Assembly: GCF_965363235.1 (NCBI RefSeq)
Contig: NC_134850.1
Location: 35,623,102-35,687,101 of the forward strand
Source: Mytilus galloprovincialis
Lineage: Eukaryota; Mollusca; Bivalvia; Mytilida; Mytilidae
Length of the DNA stretch: 64,000 bases
Reading direction: 5' to 3'
The notes beneath the pieces are model-generated. The model worked only from the letters and a program-made list of their open reading frames with translations. It did no database searches and was not told the origin of the DNA. Position numbers and translations under genes: made by a program. Of this stretch, positions 1-12,639 are shown piece by piece (position 1 is the stretch's first letter; every line of letters starts with the position of its first letter).

Positions 1-917
1 TGGATAATGATAGTGCAAATGGGCATCCATGTACTGGGGACACATTCTTGTTTAAATTACATACAAGTTTAATTCAGTTTACCAAAAATTGTCACTACCT
101 GTACCTATCGCTTTTTGTCTGAACTAGACAGAGCCAAAAAACCAGACATGGTGGGGGAGCATTAACAATGTATAAGTTTGTGATTACATCTAGTTTATAG
201 TGAACCACTTTTGGTATGCAGTTGTATAAGTGTAGGCATTTCTTATTTCCATGAAAAATATTTTCCTCTGTCCCTATGTCATGGTTTATTGACTTTGAAA
301 CTTTTGCTTAGTTTACTTGTTTTATTTTGTGATTAGGTTCAAGGGGATTCATTAGTGGCATTAGTATTATTTTATCCAAATTTCAATAGAAGAAGTAACG
401 AAATTATTTTCAGTTTGTAAGTTTTTATTTGTATAACGTCATGTTTAGCAATGAAATCTATGCACCAAAATCATTTATGAAGTTTTGCAGAATTTTATTT
501 TATTTCAAGTTTATACATTTTTCCAACTGTTACAACTTATTATTTGTTTGTAATGCATTAGATTTGGAATAACAGTACGTACTATAGTTGAAGAGTTGCC
601 ACCTCAATTTTGATTTGATGGTTACAAATATCCGTTTTACTGTGTCCACTACCTGTCACCAGTTAAACTGCATTTACGAATCACTTCAACTAGAGTACTT
701 TCATTCCTATGTGTGAGGTTGTGCATCCAACTATGGAATGGTCCTTTATAGACCTAGTTACCATGGAAACTGTTCAAATATAATAAAAAATATTGGCAAG
801 GTAGCCTGGCATCATGAAGTGACATCTGCTATTGCTTGCCAATTCTAGTTATTTTTCTTTTTGTATGGTTAACAATCTAGTTTTAATATTGTGACTTGAC
901 ATAACTTTTTTCTGTAG

Positions 918-3900
918 GAACCAAAGAAGTACCAAAAGACTTAAAAAGTCTTCAACAGGAGGCTCAAACCCACATGAACAAGTTGTATTGTAAGTGTAAT
1001 GTCTTTTACTCTACTTCATATGAAATTTCAGCTGCAATGTGGAAAACCTTAATGCTGAGTTTATAAATCTCGTAATAATAATGTTAACTTGAAGAAAAAA
1101 TAAAATTAAGAATGGAAATGGGGAATGTGTCAAAGAGACAACAACCCGACCAAATAAAAAACAACAGCAGAAGGTCACCAACAGGTCTTCAATGTAGCGA
1201 GAAATTCCCGCACCCGGAGGCGTCCTTCAGCTGGCCCCTTGAAGAAAAAAGTCCATTTATAAGTTTAATACGGATTAACAGGTACAACGTTTTAACAAAA
1301 CTTCCTTCTGGATATTAGCTTTTGATCATAAACAAGTTTTTATTCAAGTTTGGTACAAATCCAGAATAGCTTAAAAGTTATTAAAATTTTTAAAACTTTG
1401 ACCACAAAATAGAAATAAAATAGAGAATGGAAATAGGGAATGTGCCAAAGAGACAAAAACCCGACCATATAAACAGACAACAGCAAAAGGTCACCAATAG
1501 ATCTTCAAATTCTGGAATGTATTGTTTCCTGGCCCAAAAAACTAAGTCAATTTATAATTATGTACAGAAATTTTTTTATTTTCTTTTTAACAAATTGACT
1601 TCTGAATACTATCTCATTGTCATAAACAAGCTTCTGTCCAAGTTTGGTAGAATTTGAGGAAAGTCATTAACATTTTAACCACAGAGTGAATTTAATGCTT
1701 CCCAGCAGAAAAACTAAGTCTATTTACAAGAATATGTCATTAAATTTTAAAAACTTTAAACACAGATTGAATTTAATGTTTCCAAGCAGAAAAACAGGGT
1801 CTATTTCGTGTAAAATACGGAAAGTTGAATTTTATTTTTACAAAATTTACTTCTGGATACTATTTAATGATCATAAATAAGCTTCTGTCCACGTTACAAA
1901 TTCAGGATAGCTTAAGAAAGCTATTAACATTTCAAAAAACTTTAACCACAGAGTGACTATTTGTGGACGCGGACGAAACAGAATGTAGGATTGCTTTGTC
2001 TAACTTTTTTGTTTAAACTTAAATGCTCAACAAAAATAATCAAATGTGTTTTAGTAAATACTGTTTTATATAATTTTTTTTTTAGCAAAAGCAGTGGGAA
2101 AAAAACAAGCTTTCCCGTACACAAAAGTTAAAAAAGGAATAATAGAAGTGAATGGTATCCCCCTTGATGTTCTCCCCCTTAAACCTATGTCAGATTATGG
2201 GGAGAAAAAAATGAAAATGTTTTTAAACATAAAGGAAATTTCGGTAGAAGTGTAAGTACAATTAGACATTTTAACTTTTATATCCATCCTGCAATTAATA
2301 GAGTGGAACAATGGTGAACAGTGTTTTTGGTCTGCACATCTTCTCAAGTTAGTTAAGTCTCCGTCCTGTACACTAGAAAACCAACATCATTTTACGCTTA
2401 TTGATATAAAATACCATTTGTCAACCATGCATCTTCAATGTCACAAATTATTTTTAAAATTATAATTAATTAAAGCTATATAAAAAGAGTCAACAAATAC
2501 ATTTTTATAGTTATTGCCCTTTGACAGACAGGTATATAAACTAATGCACATACTTAAGAAATTTATGCATGTTTTAGAAGTAAATTTTACCAGTTTTTCA
2601 ATTTTATTGTTTATTTCAGGCCCACATCTCCTGAATATGAGGTATTATCATTACCAGTTGACAATGGTAAATAAATATAACATACTTTATTTAAATGTCT
2701 TTTATAAATTTTGTCCTGATTATGCCTGAAATATTTGCCACAGCAAATGACAATCAATCCTATTTTAATTGCAAGCTTTAGTCAAAATGTAACTTATACA
2801 CAATGCTTATTACTACAAAACACAGATCAAGTTTGAATATTGGTGGTGTCACTGTTCTAGAGTTATGCCCCTTTATAAATGGAAAAATTGCAATTTTTTT
2901 CGTTTCCATTCCCTTACTTTAGTGTACCTCAACAAAATATTATGAAACCTTATAAACACAAAATACAAATCAAGTTTGAACTTAGGAAGCGTCACTTTAA
3001 CCATTCCACAATTATGCCTCTTTATAAATGGAAAAATTACAAAAATGTGAGTTTCCATTCTCTTATTTAAGTAACTTCCAAATTTTTTTCAGATGAAAAT
3101 GCAACCACCTGTTAATTGTTAATGTCAGAGATTTGATTGAAACAATAATGACAGGTTGTAATGGGCATTATTTGTGTGCATGCAGTTTTATTGGAATTAA
3201 AACTTCTAGTTTATGTCTATTATCAATTATCTTTCAGCTATAGAAACAGAATTGAATATAAAGGTGCAGAAGGCTGTTGAGGAGGATAACTTGATTGGTA
3301 GTAATTTTATTTTATTTAGTGATTAGTTCATAATAACATCTGTAAACATTAAAAATATTGAAGCAAATTTCCCAAAAAATCTGCCAACCGGTTTTACATA
3401 ATGGTGTTTTTATCAAATTTCATTCATTGCTATATGTGTACCAAAATATATATATATTTTCCACAAAAATATATTTATTTCTTCATAAAACTGTTGTTAC
3501 ATTATCAGAAGGTCAGTTTATTTTTAAGTTAACAAAAAATAGCAGGACTTTAAGTTATATATGTAATGAGTTTCTGGGCAAAAAATATATTCATTTAGTT
3601 ATCCAATGATGATACTGACCTATATACATTAACCTTATATGATCATATTTTAACCTTTTGATATCTTAACATACATCTATAAAGTGAAATTAAATTTTCT
3701 GATCAGCTCTGATCTAGTCTGATCTGTTTACATTGCTGAACAATTGACCTGTTCAGTCTGCTGCAAACATCTGACCATACATCAACTAAAAAAAACATTC
3801 CAAAAGTTCCTAAAATTAACCTTACAACAACAACAGCATACAAGAAAGACTAAAATACATTAAAAAATATAACTCTCAAAAAGTAACTCAATTAAATAAT

Positions 3901-6900
3901 TCATTATTCTGTGGTAAAACATAGATTAATAAGAGCAATTTATATATCCCTCAGCTAGATGACTTGCTAAACTGGTTCAAAATTGCATGTACAGTGAGAT
4001 TTTAGAATTCTTATATGAGTATATACCATTTGCCTAGATTGTAAAAGGCTACCATAAAAAAAAACTTGAAAAATCATAAGATTACTTTGACCAAGAGCTA
4101 TTCTGTTCCATATAGAAGTCATAAAATACATGTTTTATTAATTTCAATCAGAAAAAATGCAAAAATAAGAACATGGATTCAAGTCTTAACTGCATGCATG
4201 TTGTATGACCATAAAAGGCTAACATACTTGAGTATGCCAATTTAAGAGCTTAAATTTCCCATAAGCAGGACGGTTGACCAAAACAGAAGATTAAACATGA
4301 TTACTTACATCATGTTTGACTTATTTTCATTGGAATAGGTACAACTTCTAAAAATTGGATTTCTGGTGATTCTCTGTAATAGGAAGTACACTACTAATTA
4401 ATGGCCCCATTGCTTTCTATGTTAAATTCCTCAATTTCGAGTGGTCACAGCTAATTTATCTTAGGTTCAAATAAAGTGACAATCATTGCATGTCAAAGCA
4501 ACACCTTCTGGTGTCCTATACTGAAAAAATTAAAATACCTTAAATGGCATATAAGAAAGAACTGGTTCCCGGAACTTCGGATGTACCAAAACAGGTACTT
4601 CTGATCTGACAAAAAGGCAAAATGTACCCTCCTTTTTAAATTTCATGCCATTTGTGTATTATTCAAATTTATCAGTCAAAAAATTTTCTACAATGATCAC
4701 CAGTCATGCAGCTTTCATTTGATAACAAAATTAATAAAAAAATCTAAATATTTTGAAAGTTATGTCCATGCGTAGGAACTATTTTGTGTTAAATATGTAT
4801 TACTTTCTGGTATGTGCTTTCTTGCTGGGCCCGAATTAGTGGTGTTACACCTAGAGCACAAAAATTTGGGAACGAAATTTGGGACACCAAACATGTCTGC
4901 TCTATGGTCGGGTTGTTGTCTCTTTGGCACATTCCCCACTTAAAAAAAAAAAAAAAACTATAATAGAACTTTCGTCATATGTTGTTTTCATGGTTACAAG
5001 ACGAAGTTAAATGTGAATTTGGTTTTTATTTTCTAAATATCTTTTACCCAAGTCTAGTTAATAGAAAATGTATTATTTTCTGATGGATCATGACTACAAT
5101 ACACTGTCGCAAAAATTCTGAGATTTTAAACCAGGTTTTTAATCCTGCTTAGTCTGAAAATTCAATAATTGATTTAACATTTTTAAAATATATTTATCAC
5201 AATTAAAAAATGATGTGTTTAGTGAGCAAAAGATTGGATATAGGGAAATGTAGTGAACATCACAAATTCTTATAAGATGCTCCTCTTTCGCTTTGTAAAC
5301 ATGGCCATGTTCAATTCAAATAGATCATGGTAAACATGTGAATAACATATGTTGTATTTTGAACGGTGCAGGAGATCAAATCAGACATTTCTATTACTTA
5401 ATTGAAAAAAAGAAGTGAAAACTAACTATGGCACTGTAATTCAAATTCAAATTCATACACAATGATACAGATAATGATTATAATGTTATGCATATTTCCT
5501 TTAGCAATGCTTTATGGACAATACTTTGTTTTATAAAAACTTTTTTTTCAAACCAAGAAAATTTGGTAATGAAAAGTAAATATTGGAGATGCAGTGAAAA
5601 TTACCCTATTAATGATTTTATTTTTGTAGAACCTGGAAGTGAAGAACTACTCTACAATTTACTGGTGACTCCTGAGGTTGAAGAAAACCTGTATTCACTT
5701 GCATCACCAGCAGTCACACACATACTCCCATCACAACCAGTCACACATACACTACCATCACTACCAGTCACACAAACACAACCAAACAAAACAACAGTCA
5801 AAAGATCATTAAAAAAAACATCAGCCAAACAAACATTCACACTAAAAAAAACACCAGCCAAACAAACACTCACACTAAAAAAAACACCAGTTACTCATGC
5901 ATTCACATCACCACCAGTCACACATACAGTACCATCACCACCAGTCACACATACACTACCATCACCACCAGTCACACATACACTACCATCACCACCAGTC
6001 ACACTAGCACTCACTTCACCACCAGTCACACATACACTACCATCATCACCAGTCACACATACACTACCATCACCACCAGTCACACATACACTACCATCAC
6101 CACCAGTCACACTAGCACTCACTTCACCACCAGTCACACATACACTACCATCACCACCAGTCACACTAGCACTCACTTCACCACCAGTCACACATACAGT
6201 ACCATCACCACCAGTCACACATACACTCACTTCACCAGTCACACATACAGTACCATCACCACTAGTCACACATACACTACCATCACCACCAGTCACACAT
6301 ACACTCACATCACCACCAGTCACACTAGCACTCACATCACCACCAGTCACACATACACTCACATCACCACCAGTCACACATACACTCACATCACCACCAG
6401 TCACACATACAGTACCATCACCACCAGTCACACATACACTCACATCACCACCAGTCACACATACAGTACCATCACCACTAGTCACACATACACTACCATC
6501 AACACCAGTCACACATACAATCACATCACCACCAGTCACACATACACTACCATCACCACCAGTCACAACTACACTACCATCACCACCAGTCACACATACA
6601 CTCACATCACCACCAGTCACATCACCACCAGTCACACAAACACTCACATTATCACCAGTAACACTAGCACTCACTTCACCACCAGTCACACATACAGTAC
6701 CATCACCACCAGTCACATCACCACCAGTCACACTAGCATTCACATCACCACCAGTCACACATACCAGCAAAAGACCAAGGGGGACAGCTGCTAACAGGAC
6801 AAAAGCCACTAAAAAGAGAAAGAACAACAAAGGTAATAAAAGTGCAAGTTAGAATTTCAATTGTAACTAGAATGACACAGAAAAAGCTCTGCATTATCTG

Positions 6901-7447
6901 GATTTATCAGTCATCTGTTATTTTCTAATAATTCACTTGAACAGAAATTATTTATATGATATTATGTATTTGGTATATTTATAACATGTCAAATATCTTG
7001 ACAAATTGTGTTTTTGATGTTTATGGCATAGTTAAAATATAAATTTTTGATTAGAAATAATGCAATTGAATGTTAAAATTAACTTCTTCTAATTAACAAA
7101 CTATTAAAATTGATATTTTGACTAACTGACATTTCGTTTTTGTTTAAATTCATCATTAACATTGCTGTACATATAGACTTAGGTCAGTTTCACCAAAAAG
7201 ATGACTAAGATTCATATAGATCACTTTGCTATGAAATAAATGAACTTCTTTATTTTTCATATAACTACAATGTTTTATTTTTCTTTCAGAATGGGGAGTG
7301 AAAGGCATCATTGCCACAAGAACAGTAGAAAATTCACGACAATATTTGATTCATTGGGATGGATTTAGCCATGACCATGATTCATGGGAGCCAGAATGTA
7401 ATCTGACTCCAAGTCTAATTGGACAGTTTTTTGCCAATAAAATTTGA
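918..7447 (+). CDS. Inverted second copy of the chromodomain gene, exons 6-11 (partial)
   Basis: Exons at 918-989, 2086-2251, 2620-2666, 3238-3297, 5630-6832 and 7290-7447 have the same boundaries and phases as exons 6-11 of the minus-strand copy. No frame break is present. Exon 10 is 27 bp longer, with one extra 9-residue repeat. The last exon carries the chromodomain (WGVKGI..., QYLIHWDGF, DSWEPE) and stops at 7445-7447; an AATAAA follows near 7466. Exons 1-5 would lie left of the window, so I cannot tell whether this copy is complete. Confidence 0.82.
1080..1960. repeat. Mytilid-type dispersed repeats in diverged ~300-bp tandem (left arm)
   Basis: Copies of the GGGGAATGTGTCAAAGAGACAACAACCCGACC family at 1112-1245 and 1427-1510 are followed by three related blocks (GATCATAAAYAAGC-TTCTGTCCAAGTT and AACTTTRACCACAGAGTG). 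I recognise the first motif as very abundant in Mytilus sequence. The apparent 64-76-residue frames here are repeat translations. Confidence 0.7.
2760..3072. repeat. ~144-bp diverged tandem pair in an intron (left arm)
   Basis: Two units at ~2820 and ~2964 share ATCAAGTTTGAAY, GTCACT, TTATGCCYCTTTATAAATGG and a poly-A/T segment. This is a widespread molluscan repeat type by recollection. It lies in the intron between exons 8 and 9 of the left chromodomain gene copy; the mirror copy is at 38861-39173. Confidence 0.65.
4384..4530 (-). repeat. ~150-bp dispersed repeat, copy 1 (left arm)
   Basis: Read on the minus strand: GGACACCAGAAGGTGTTGC, ATGATTGTCACTTTATTTGAA, TGTGACCACTCGAAATTGAG and GGGGCCATTAATTAGT. 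The same family occurs mirrored at 37403-37549, and as an independent, diverged copy at 47235-47393. Confidence 0.8.
4816..4965 (-). repeat. Mytilid dispersed repeat fragment (left arm)
   Basis: Contains GGTCGGGTTGTTGTCTCTTTGG preceded by GTGTTACACCTAGAGCAC and followed by a poly-A tract at 4946-4962. The mirror copy is at about 36968-37117, with a longer homopolymer, and lies next to the right-arm-only MITE. Confidence 0.7.
5890..6768 (+). repeat. 27-bp coding minisatellite, left copy
   Basis: About 32 units of a 27-bp repeat inside exon 10 encode variants of a 9-residue motif, PVTHTLPSP, PVTHTVPSP, PVTHTLTSP or PVTLALTSP. The domain is rich in Thr, Pro and Ser and has many Ser-Pro/Thr-Pro sites. 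Upstream (5790-5890) are shorter Lys-rich repeats of the type KKT(S/P)AKQT. The unit length is a multiple of three, so copy number can change without breaking the frame. Confidence 0.92.
7290..7447 (+). CDS. Chromodomain-encoding terminal exon, left copy
   Basis: After the acceptor at 7281-7289 the frame reads W-G-V-K-G-I-I, a variable linker, Q-Y-L-I-H-W-D-G-F, then D-S-W-E-P-E-x-N-L. This is the diagnostic order of HP1/CDY-class chromodomains. Aromatic residues occupy all three expected methyl-lysine cage positions (W, W, F). The domain is the extreme C-terminus, ending 13 residues after the NL. Chromodomains at protein ends also occur in chromoviral integrases, but no integrase or reverse transcriptase sequence is adjacent. 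Confidence 0.9.
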
Positions 7448-7479
7448 ATTAAATTTTTTATATAATAAATACAATTTAA

Positions 7480-8490
7480 CAACTGACCACCAGCGATCCT
7501 GGATTTAAGCCAATATATAAGCTGCGTTGAATAGAAATCGACCTTATGCTAGTACACATTTATATGTACATATAAACAGCTGTGATTGGTTTTAGGAACA
7601 TTCAACATGTTCAAATATGAAATATCTAATATTTAATGTTCTTAGTACAACTTAAAGTTTCTAACAGTTATAGACTTTTGATATAGATTGTTTTTCCAGC
7701 CAAAATAGGATAACAGATATCCAGTTGCATAAAGTGTATTTCTATCGAAAACTGAGCATACAATGTTATAGAGTCTTCAAGAAAGAACATTATTTGCAAT
7801 AAAACAACTCTTCAACAGTTATCATGGATTTAAGTAATTGTACATTATTTGGCCTTCAACAATAAATAATCTGTACACTAAATCAAGTATCCACCGAAAT
7901 ACTTGATTTCAAGCAATAATATGTAATCTGGCCTTCAACGATGAAGCATTGTTACAATAAAACAACTTGCCACCAGAGACAGTGAATTTAAGAAAATGAA
8001 TGTTACATAGCTGGTCATAAACAATGAATAATAGTAACAATAAAACAACTCTCCAACAGATATTGTGCATTCAACAATGAATAATCTGTACAAAAATGCA
8101 ATTTTCCACAGAGTATATGGATTTAAGCAAATAAAAGTTATCTGGCCGTCAACAATGATAAATTGTTAACTTACAATAAGTCAGCTCTCCAAAATGTATT
8201 GTGGATTTAAGTAATTGTATGTTTTCTGACCTTGAATAATAAAGAAATAAAACAACTCGCCACCAGAGCCTTTAACAATGATGAATTATCACAATAAGAC
8301 AACTCTCCACCAGAGCCTTCAACAATGATGATTATTACAATAAGACAACTCTCCAAAATGTATCATGGATTTAAGCAACTGGATGTTATTTTGGTCTTCA
8401 ACAATGAATAATCAGTACAATTATACAATTCTCCACCAGAAAACCTTGATTTTAGCAATTAAATGTAATCTAGCCTTTAACAATGATTGT
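7480..8490. repeat. Degenerate ~100-bp tandem repeat downstream of the chromodomain gene (left arm)
   Basis: About nine diverged units built around ACAATAAAACAACTCTCCA, a GGATTTAAG core and CTTCAACAATGAATAAT. Spacing varies from about 60 to 120 bp. It begins just past the stop codon and putative polyadenylation site at ~7466, so it is probably intergenic or in a long 3' UTR. Confidence 0.7.
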
Positions 8491-8715
8491 TTTTTGGCGA
8501 GCCTGCAAATTTTATATCAGAAACCTTGACATAGGGATAGTGATCAGGTGGTGGAGGCGCTAGCTTTAGTTTTCACTTAACCTTGACCTTATTTCACATA
8601 TCAGTGATAAAGGTTAAGTTTTGGTGCATGGTCAAGTCCATATCTCAGATACTATAAGCAATAGGTCATCTATATTCAGTGTATTTAAGGACTGTAAGGT
8701 GTAGATATTCAACTG

Positions 8716-9607
8716 GAATGCATGGTTGGGTAAGGACCTGTTTAATTACGAATGTAACAATAATTATTGAGGCTACGGTTACATTGCGTTTATATTGTTA
8801 CATGGAAAACAGCGATGTACGATGGGACTAGTAATATGTACTGAATAATAAAAGTTGAAGACATTCATTTTATATTTACCATACATACAATTTCTTCATT
8901 GTAATTTTTATTTACAATGACAGTTTCTACAAATCCAGTATTACTAAGTGTTTTTTAAAAGCATGTATAAGTCCTACACATTTTTGATGAACGAAAATAC
9001 GTCCTCCATGGATACATGTACATACAGAAGTTCCCAGTATTTTAATTAAGTTACAGTTAGCAAACTTTGCTTTTGATGTATCACCTTTTTTAGAACTGCG
9101 TTTGTATAGTTGTATGAAATTTGTGTCTTAATATTGTTGTTTCATTTAAAACGCATCCCAACTGCCAAGTTTTAATTTGTTCACCCTAAACAAAATTGGT
9201 AATAGAAATATCTTCATCCATTGTTCAAAGTATAATGACAGTAATAAGAGTAGGTGTGCAGTGCAGTTAAATACTTTAAAGTGAAACCATTAACCCATAT
9301 TTTTCGCCTTTGACATTACTAATGTGAAGTAGTATCTAAAGTTAAGAAAATCAAAACCATTAATACGTATAACTATAATTAAACACCATTTGTTGAATAA
9401 TAATATTTATTATTTATCATTATTTAATTTACAAGTATTATTTAGTACATATGAAAGAATTAAGCAATAAAACTATTATAGAAGATTTGAGTTTAATAAT
9501 CTAGCGTACATTGCTGTTTTTCATGTAACAATAACGTTATGTAACCGTAGCCTCAATAATTATTGTTACATTCGTAATTAATCGGTTCCTTACCCAACTT
9601 TGCATTC
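8716..9607. mobile_element. Element with ~105-bp terminal inverted repeats (left arm)
   Basis: 8716-8822 and 9505-9607 are inverted copies of each other, starting GAATGCA and containing GGGTAAGG, ACGAATGTAACAATAATTATTG and GGCTACGGTTACAT. The ~680-bp interior shows no transposase. I see no clear target-site duplication, so the boundaries are approximate. A further GTTACAT/ATGTAAC-rich stretch continues to about 9675. Confidence 0.65.
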
Positions 9608-10014
9608 TGACAATTAGTCCCCAATGTAACAATATTATTTTTATTATTGTTACATTTCCATGTAACCGTAGCCAGTGCCAACTTATTAATGAATAAATGC
9701 ATGATATATATGTGGCTCGATGTCAATAACCATTTAGTTCTCGCCTTGCCTTCCCGGTCATTCAATTTGATGAACTGCACTAACTTTTAATTACATGTAC
9801 ATACGTCAAAAATACTTATAGAGCATGTTAACATTGTCAGAAAAAAAATTAAAAAATTGTTTGCAGTCTCGATGAAATATGATTGATGACAAAGGCTTTA
9901 TGCACGTTCTGTACCTGTCAAATTTAAATTATGAAAACATTACTTAGTATTCTACAGTAAATATCTAGCTAGTAATGGAAAACCGATCTTTCTGTATACA
10001 AAAATAATGAGTCT

Positions 10015-11180
10015 GCGGTTTTTAGATAGTCTGTAAGTATTGTCTGTAATTCTTAGATACAGTTTGTAAGTATTGTCTGAGGTTCTTATATACAATTGTA
10101 AGTTTTGTCCAAGGTTCTTAGAGTTAGTCTGTAATTCTTAAATACAGTCTGTAAGCATTGTCTGTAGTTCTTAGATAGTCTGTAAGTATTGTCTATAGTT
10201 CTTAGATAGTCTGTAAGTATTGTCTGTAGTTCTTAGATACGGTCTGTAAGTATTGTCTGTAGTTCTTAGATACGGTCTGTAAGTATTGTCTGTAGTTCTT
10301 AGATAGTCTGTAAGTATTGTCTATAGTTCTTAGATACAGTCTGTAAGTATTGTCTGTAGTTCTTAGATACAGTCTGTAAGTATTGTCTGTAGTTCTTAGA
10401 TAGTCTGTAAGTATTGTCTGTAGTTCTTAGATACGGTCTGTAAGTATTGTCTGTAGTTTTTAGATACGGTCTGTAAGTATTGTCTGTAGTTCTTAGATAG
10501 TCTGTAAGTATTGTCTATAGTTCTTAGATACAGTCTGTAAGTATTGTCTATAGTTCTTAGATACAGTCTGTAAGTATTGTCTGTAGTTCTTAGATACAGT
10601 CTGTAAGTATTGTCTGTAGTTCTTAGATAGTCTGTAAGTATTGTCTATAGTTCTTAGATACAGTCTGTAAGTATTGTCTATAGTTCTTAGATACGGTCTG
10701 TAAGTATTGTCTATAGTTCTTAGATACGGTCTGTAAGTATTGTCTATAGTTCTTAGATACGGTCTGTAAGTATTGTCTATAGTTCTTAGATACGGTCTGT
10801 AAGTATTGTCTATAGTTCTTAGATACGGTCTGTAAGTATTGTCTATAGTTCTTAGATACGGTCTGTAAGTATTGTCTATAGTTCTTAGATACGGTCTGTA
10901 AGTATTGTCTATAGTTCTTAGATACAGTCTGTAAGTATTGTCTGAGGTTCTTATATACAATTGTAATTTTTGTCCGAGGTTCTTAGAGTTAGTCTGTAAG
11001 TAGTGTCTGCAGTTCTTAGATACAGTCTGTAAGTATACTAGTCGGAGGTATTCATATACAGTTTGTAAGTATTGTCTGAGGTTCCTATATACAGATGTAA
11101 GTTTTGTCTCAGATAATTAGATTTAGTCTGTAAGTATAGTCTGCAGTTCTTAGATAGTCTGTAAGTATTGTCTGTAATTC
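10015..11180. repeat. 33/31-bp tandem array (left arm)
   Basis: More than 30 units of TCTGTAAGTATTGTCTRTAG-TTCTTAGATACRG, mostly 33 bp, with a 31-bp variant lacking AC near the end. A homogeneous block of 33-bp units (about 10660-10930) is open in one frame on the minus strand, because 33 is divisible by three. Units near both ends are more diverged, as expected for array growth from the centre. Confidence 0.92.
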
Positions 11181-12260
11181 ATCTTTAATATTATCTCGTC
11201 TTGAACATGAATGAAATATTTGCCACTGGACGTAAATAAATTGCTGGACAGACGTCTAGCGGTTACATGACCGAATTATTGTATTCATCATTAATATTTT
11301 ATCCGACGTCCTGAACATGAATGAAATATTTGTCGCTGGACGTACAGCCAACATTAATCAATCAGTCTAGCGGTAATATGGTCTAACTATTGTATTTATC
11401 TTTAATATGATCTCTTCCTGAACATGAATGAAATATTTGCTACTTGACGTAAATAGTTTGATGGACAGACGTCTAGCAGTGGTTTCATGACCTAACTATT
11501 TTATTTATCTGTAATATGATATCTTTCCGCTGACCATGAATAAAATATTTGAATTCGGGACGTGAATAGATTGCTGGACTGACGTCTAGCGGTTACATGA
11601 CCGAACTATTGTATTTATCATTAATATGATATCCGACGTCCTGAACATGAATGAAATATTTGTCACTGGACATACAGCCAACTTCAAATAATCAGTCTAG
11701 CGGTAATATGGTCTAACTATTGTATTCATCTTTAATATGATTTCTTCCTGAACATGAATGAAATATTTGCTACTTGACGAAAATAGTTTGATGGACAGTC
11801 GTCTAGCAGTGGTTTCATGACCTAACTATTTTATTTATCTGTAATATGATATCTTTCCGCTGACCATGTATAAAATATTTGAACTCGGGACGTAAATAGT
11901 TTGCTGGACTGACGTCTAGCGGTTACATGACTTAACTTTTGTTTTCATCTTTGATATGGTCTCTTCCTGAACATGAATGAAATAGTTGTCACTGGACGTA
12001 AAACCAACACCATTCAATCAGTCTAGCATTAATATGACCTTACTATTGTATTCATCTTTAATATGATCTCTTCCTGAACATGAATGAAATATTTGCCACT
12101 CAGTGACGTAAATAGTTTGCTGGACAGGCGTCTAGCGGTTACATGACCGAACTATTGTTTTCATCTTTAATATGGTCTCTTCCTGAACATAATTGAAATA
12201 GTTGTCACTGGAAGTACAGCAAACATCAAGCAATAAATCTAGCGGTTACAAGACCGGTAG
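11170..12260. repeat. ~110-bp satellite with 330-bp higher-order period (left arm)
   Basis: GTCTAGC landmarks at about 11253, 11364, 11471, 11583, 11694, 11801, 11913, 12021, 12129 and 12237 give periods of 111, 107, 112, 111, 107, 112, then 108. Units three apart (for example 11364/11694 and 11471/11801) share the same variants. The unit contains GTCCAGYGRCAAATATTTCATTCATG when read on the minus strand. Confidence 0.88.
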
Positions 12261-12352
12261 CAAATCTGGTAAAACGACACACTAAAAGACAACTTCAATG
12301 GAAATGCCAAATGAATTTCCATTTTTCTACAGAGTTATTCGATTCGTATAAG

Positions 12353-12373
12353 CTATATATATATATATATATA
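12353..12373. repeat. TA microsatellite (left arm)
   Basis: About ten TA dinucleotides in a run, close to the end of the ~110-bp satellite. The mirror copy is at about 29421-29441. Confidence 0.85.
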
Positions 12374-12639
12374 AAGTTCATACACCATATCACCAATTAG
12401 GCATATACTATTCCATGGATATAGACGCTATATATCGTCCATACACCAACAGACCAATGAGACATACAACAATGGGATACATAATTATTTCAGAGCCACC
12501 GCGTCCGTTGTTTTTATTGAACCACTTGGAAGATTGTAAGTTACATTCTGGTAGACCTTAATGATTTTTACCGATTGAAACCGTCAACACATCGGATTTA
12601 TTTTTACTTAATATGTGTTATACTTTGTCCACGTCCCTT

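Larger units (their letters stand above)
3298..5629. other. Large intron before exon 10 (left copy)
   Basis: Apart from the dispersed repeats at 4384-4530 and 4816-4965 I see only AT-rich intron sequence. The 83-codon frame at 3358-3609 has no splice context or recognisable product. The mirrored intron is 36138-38635 and contains the extra MITE. Confidence 0.6.

Noticed and set aside
5895..6830. 311-codon minus-strand frame of VTGGDGSVC repeats (mirror 34964-35872)
   Set aside because: Antisense shadow of the 27-bp coding minisatellite; the sense frame is joined in phase to flanking exons and a chromodomain, while the antisense frame has no splice or product support.
7290..7447. Chromovirus integrase C-terminus
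   Set aside because: The exon is spliced in phase to a multi-exon gene and there are no reverse transcriptase, integrase or LTR sequences nearby.
10493..10960. 155-codon Tyr/Arg repeat protein (mirror 30834-31301)
   Set aside because: Translation of the 33-bp array; frame breaks at 31-bp variants and there is no gene context.
10015..11180. CRISPR array
   Set aside because: Repeats are directly adjacent with no unique spacers, and the genome is animal.
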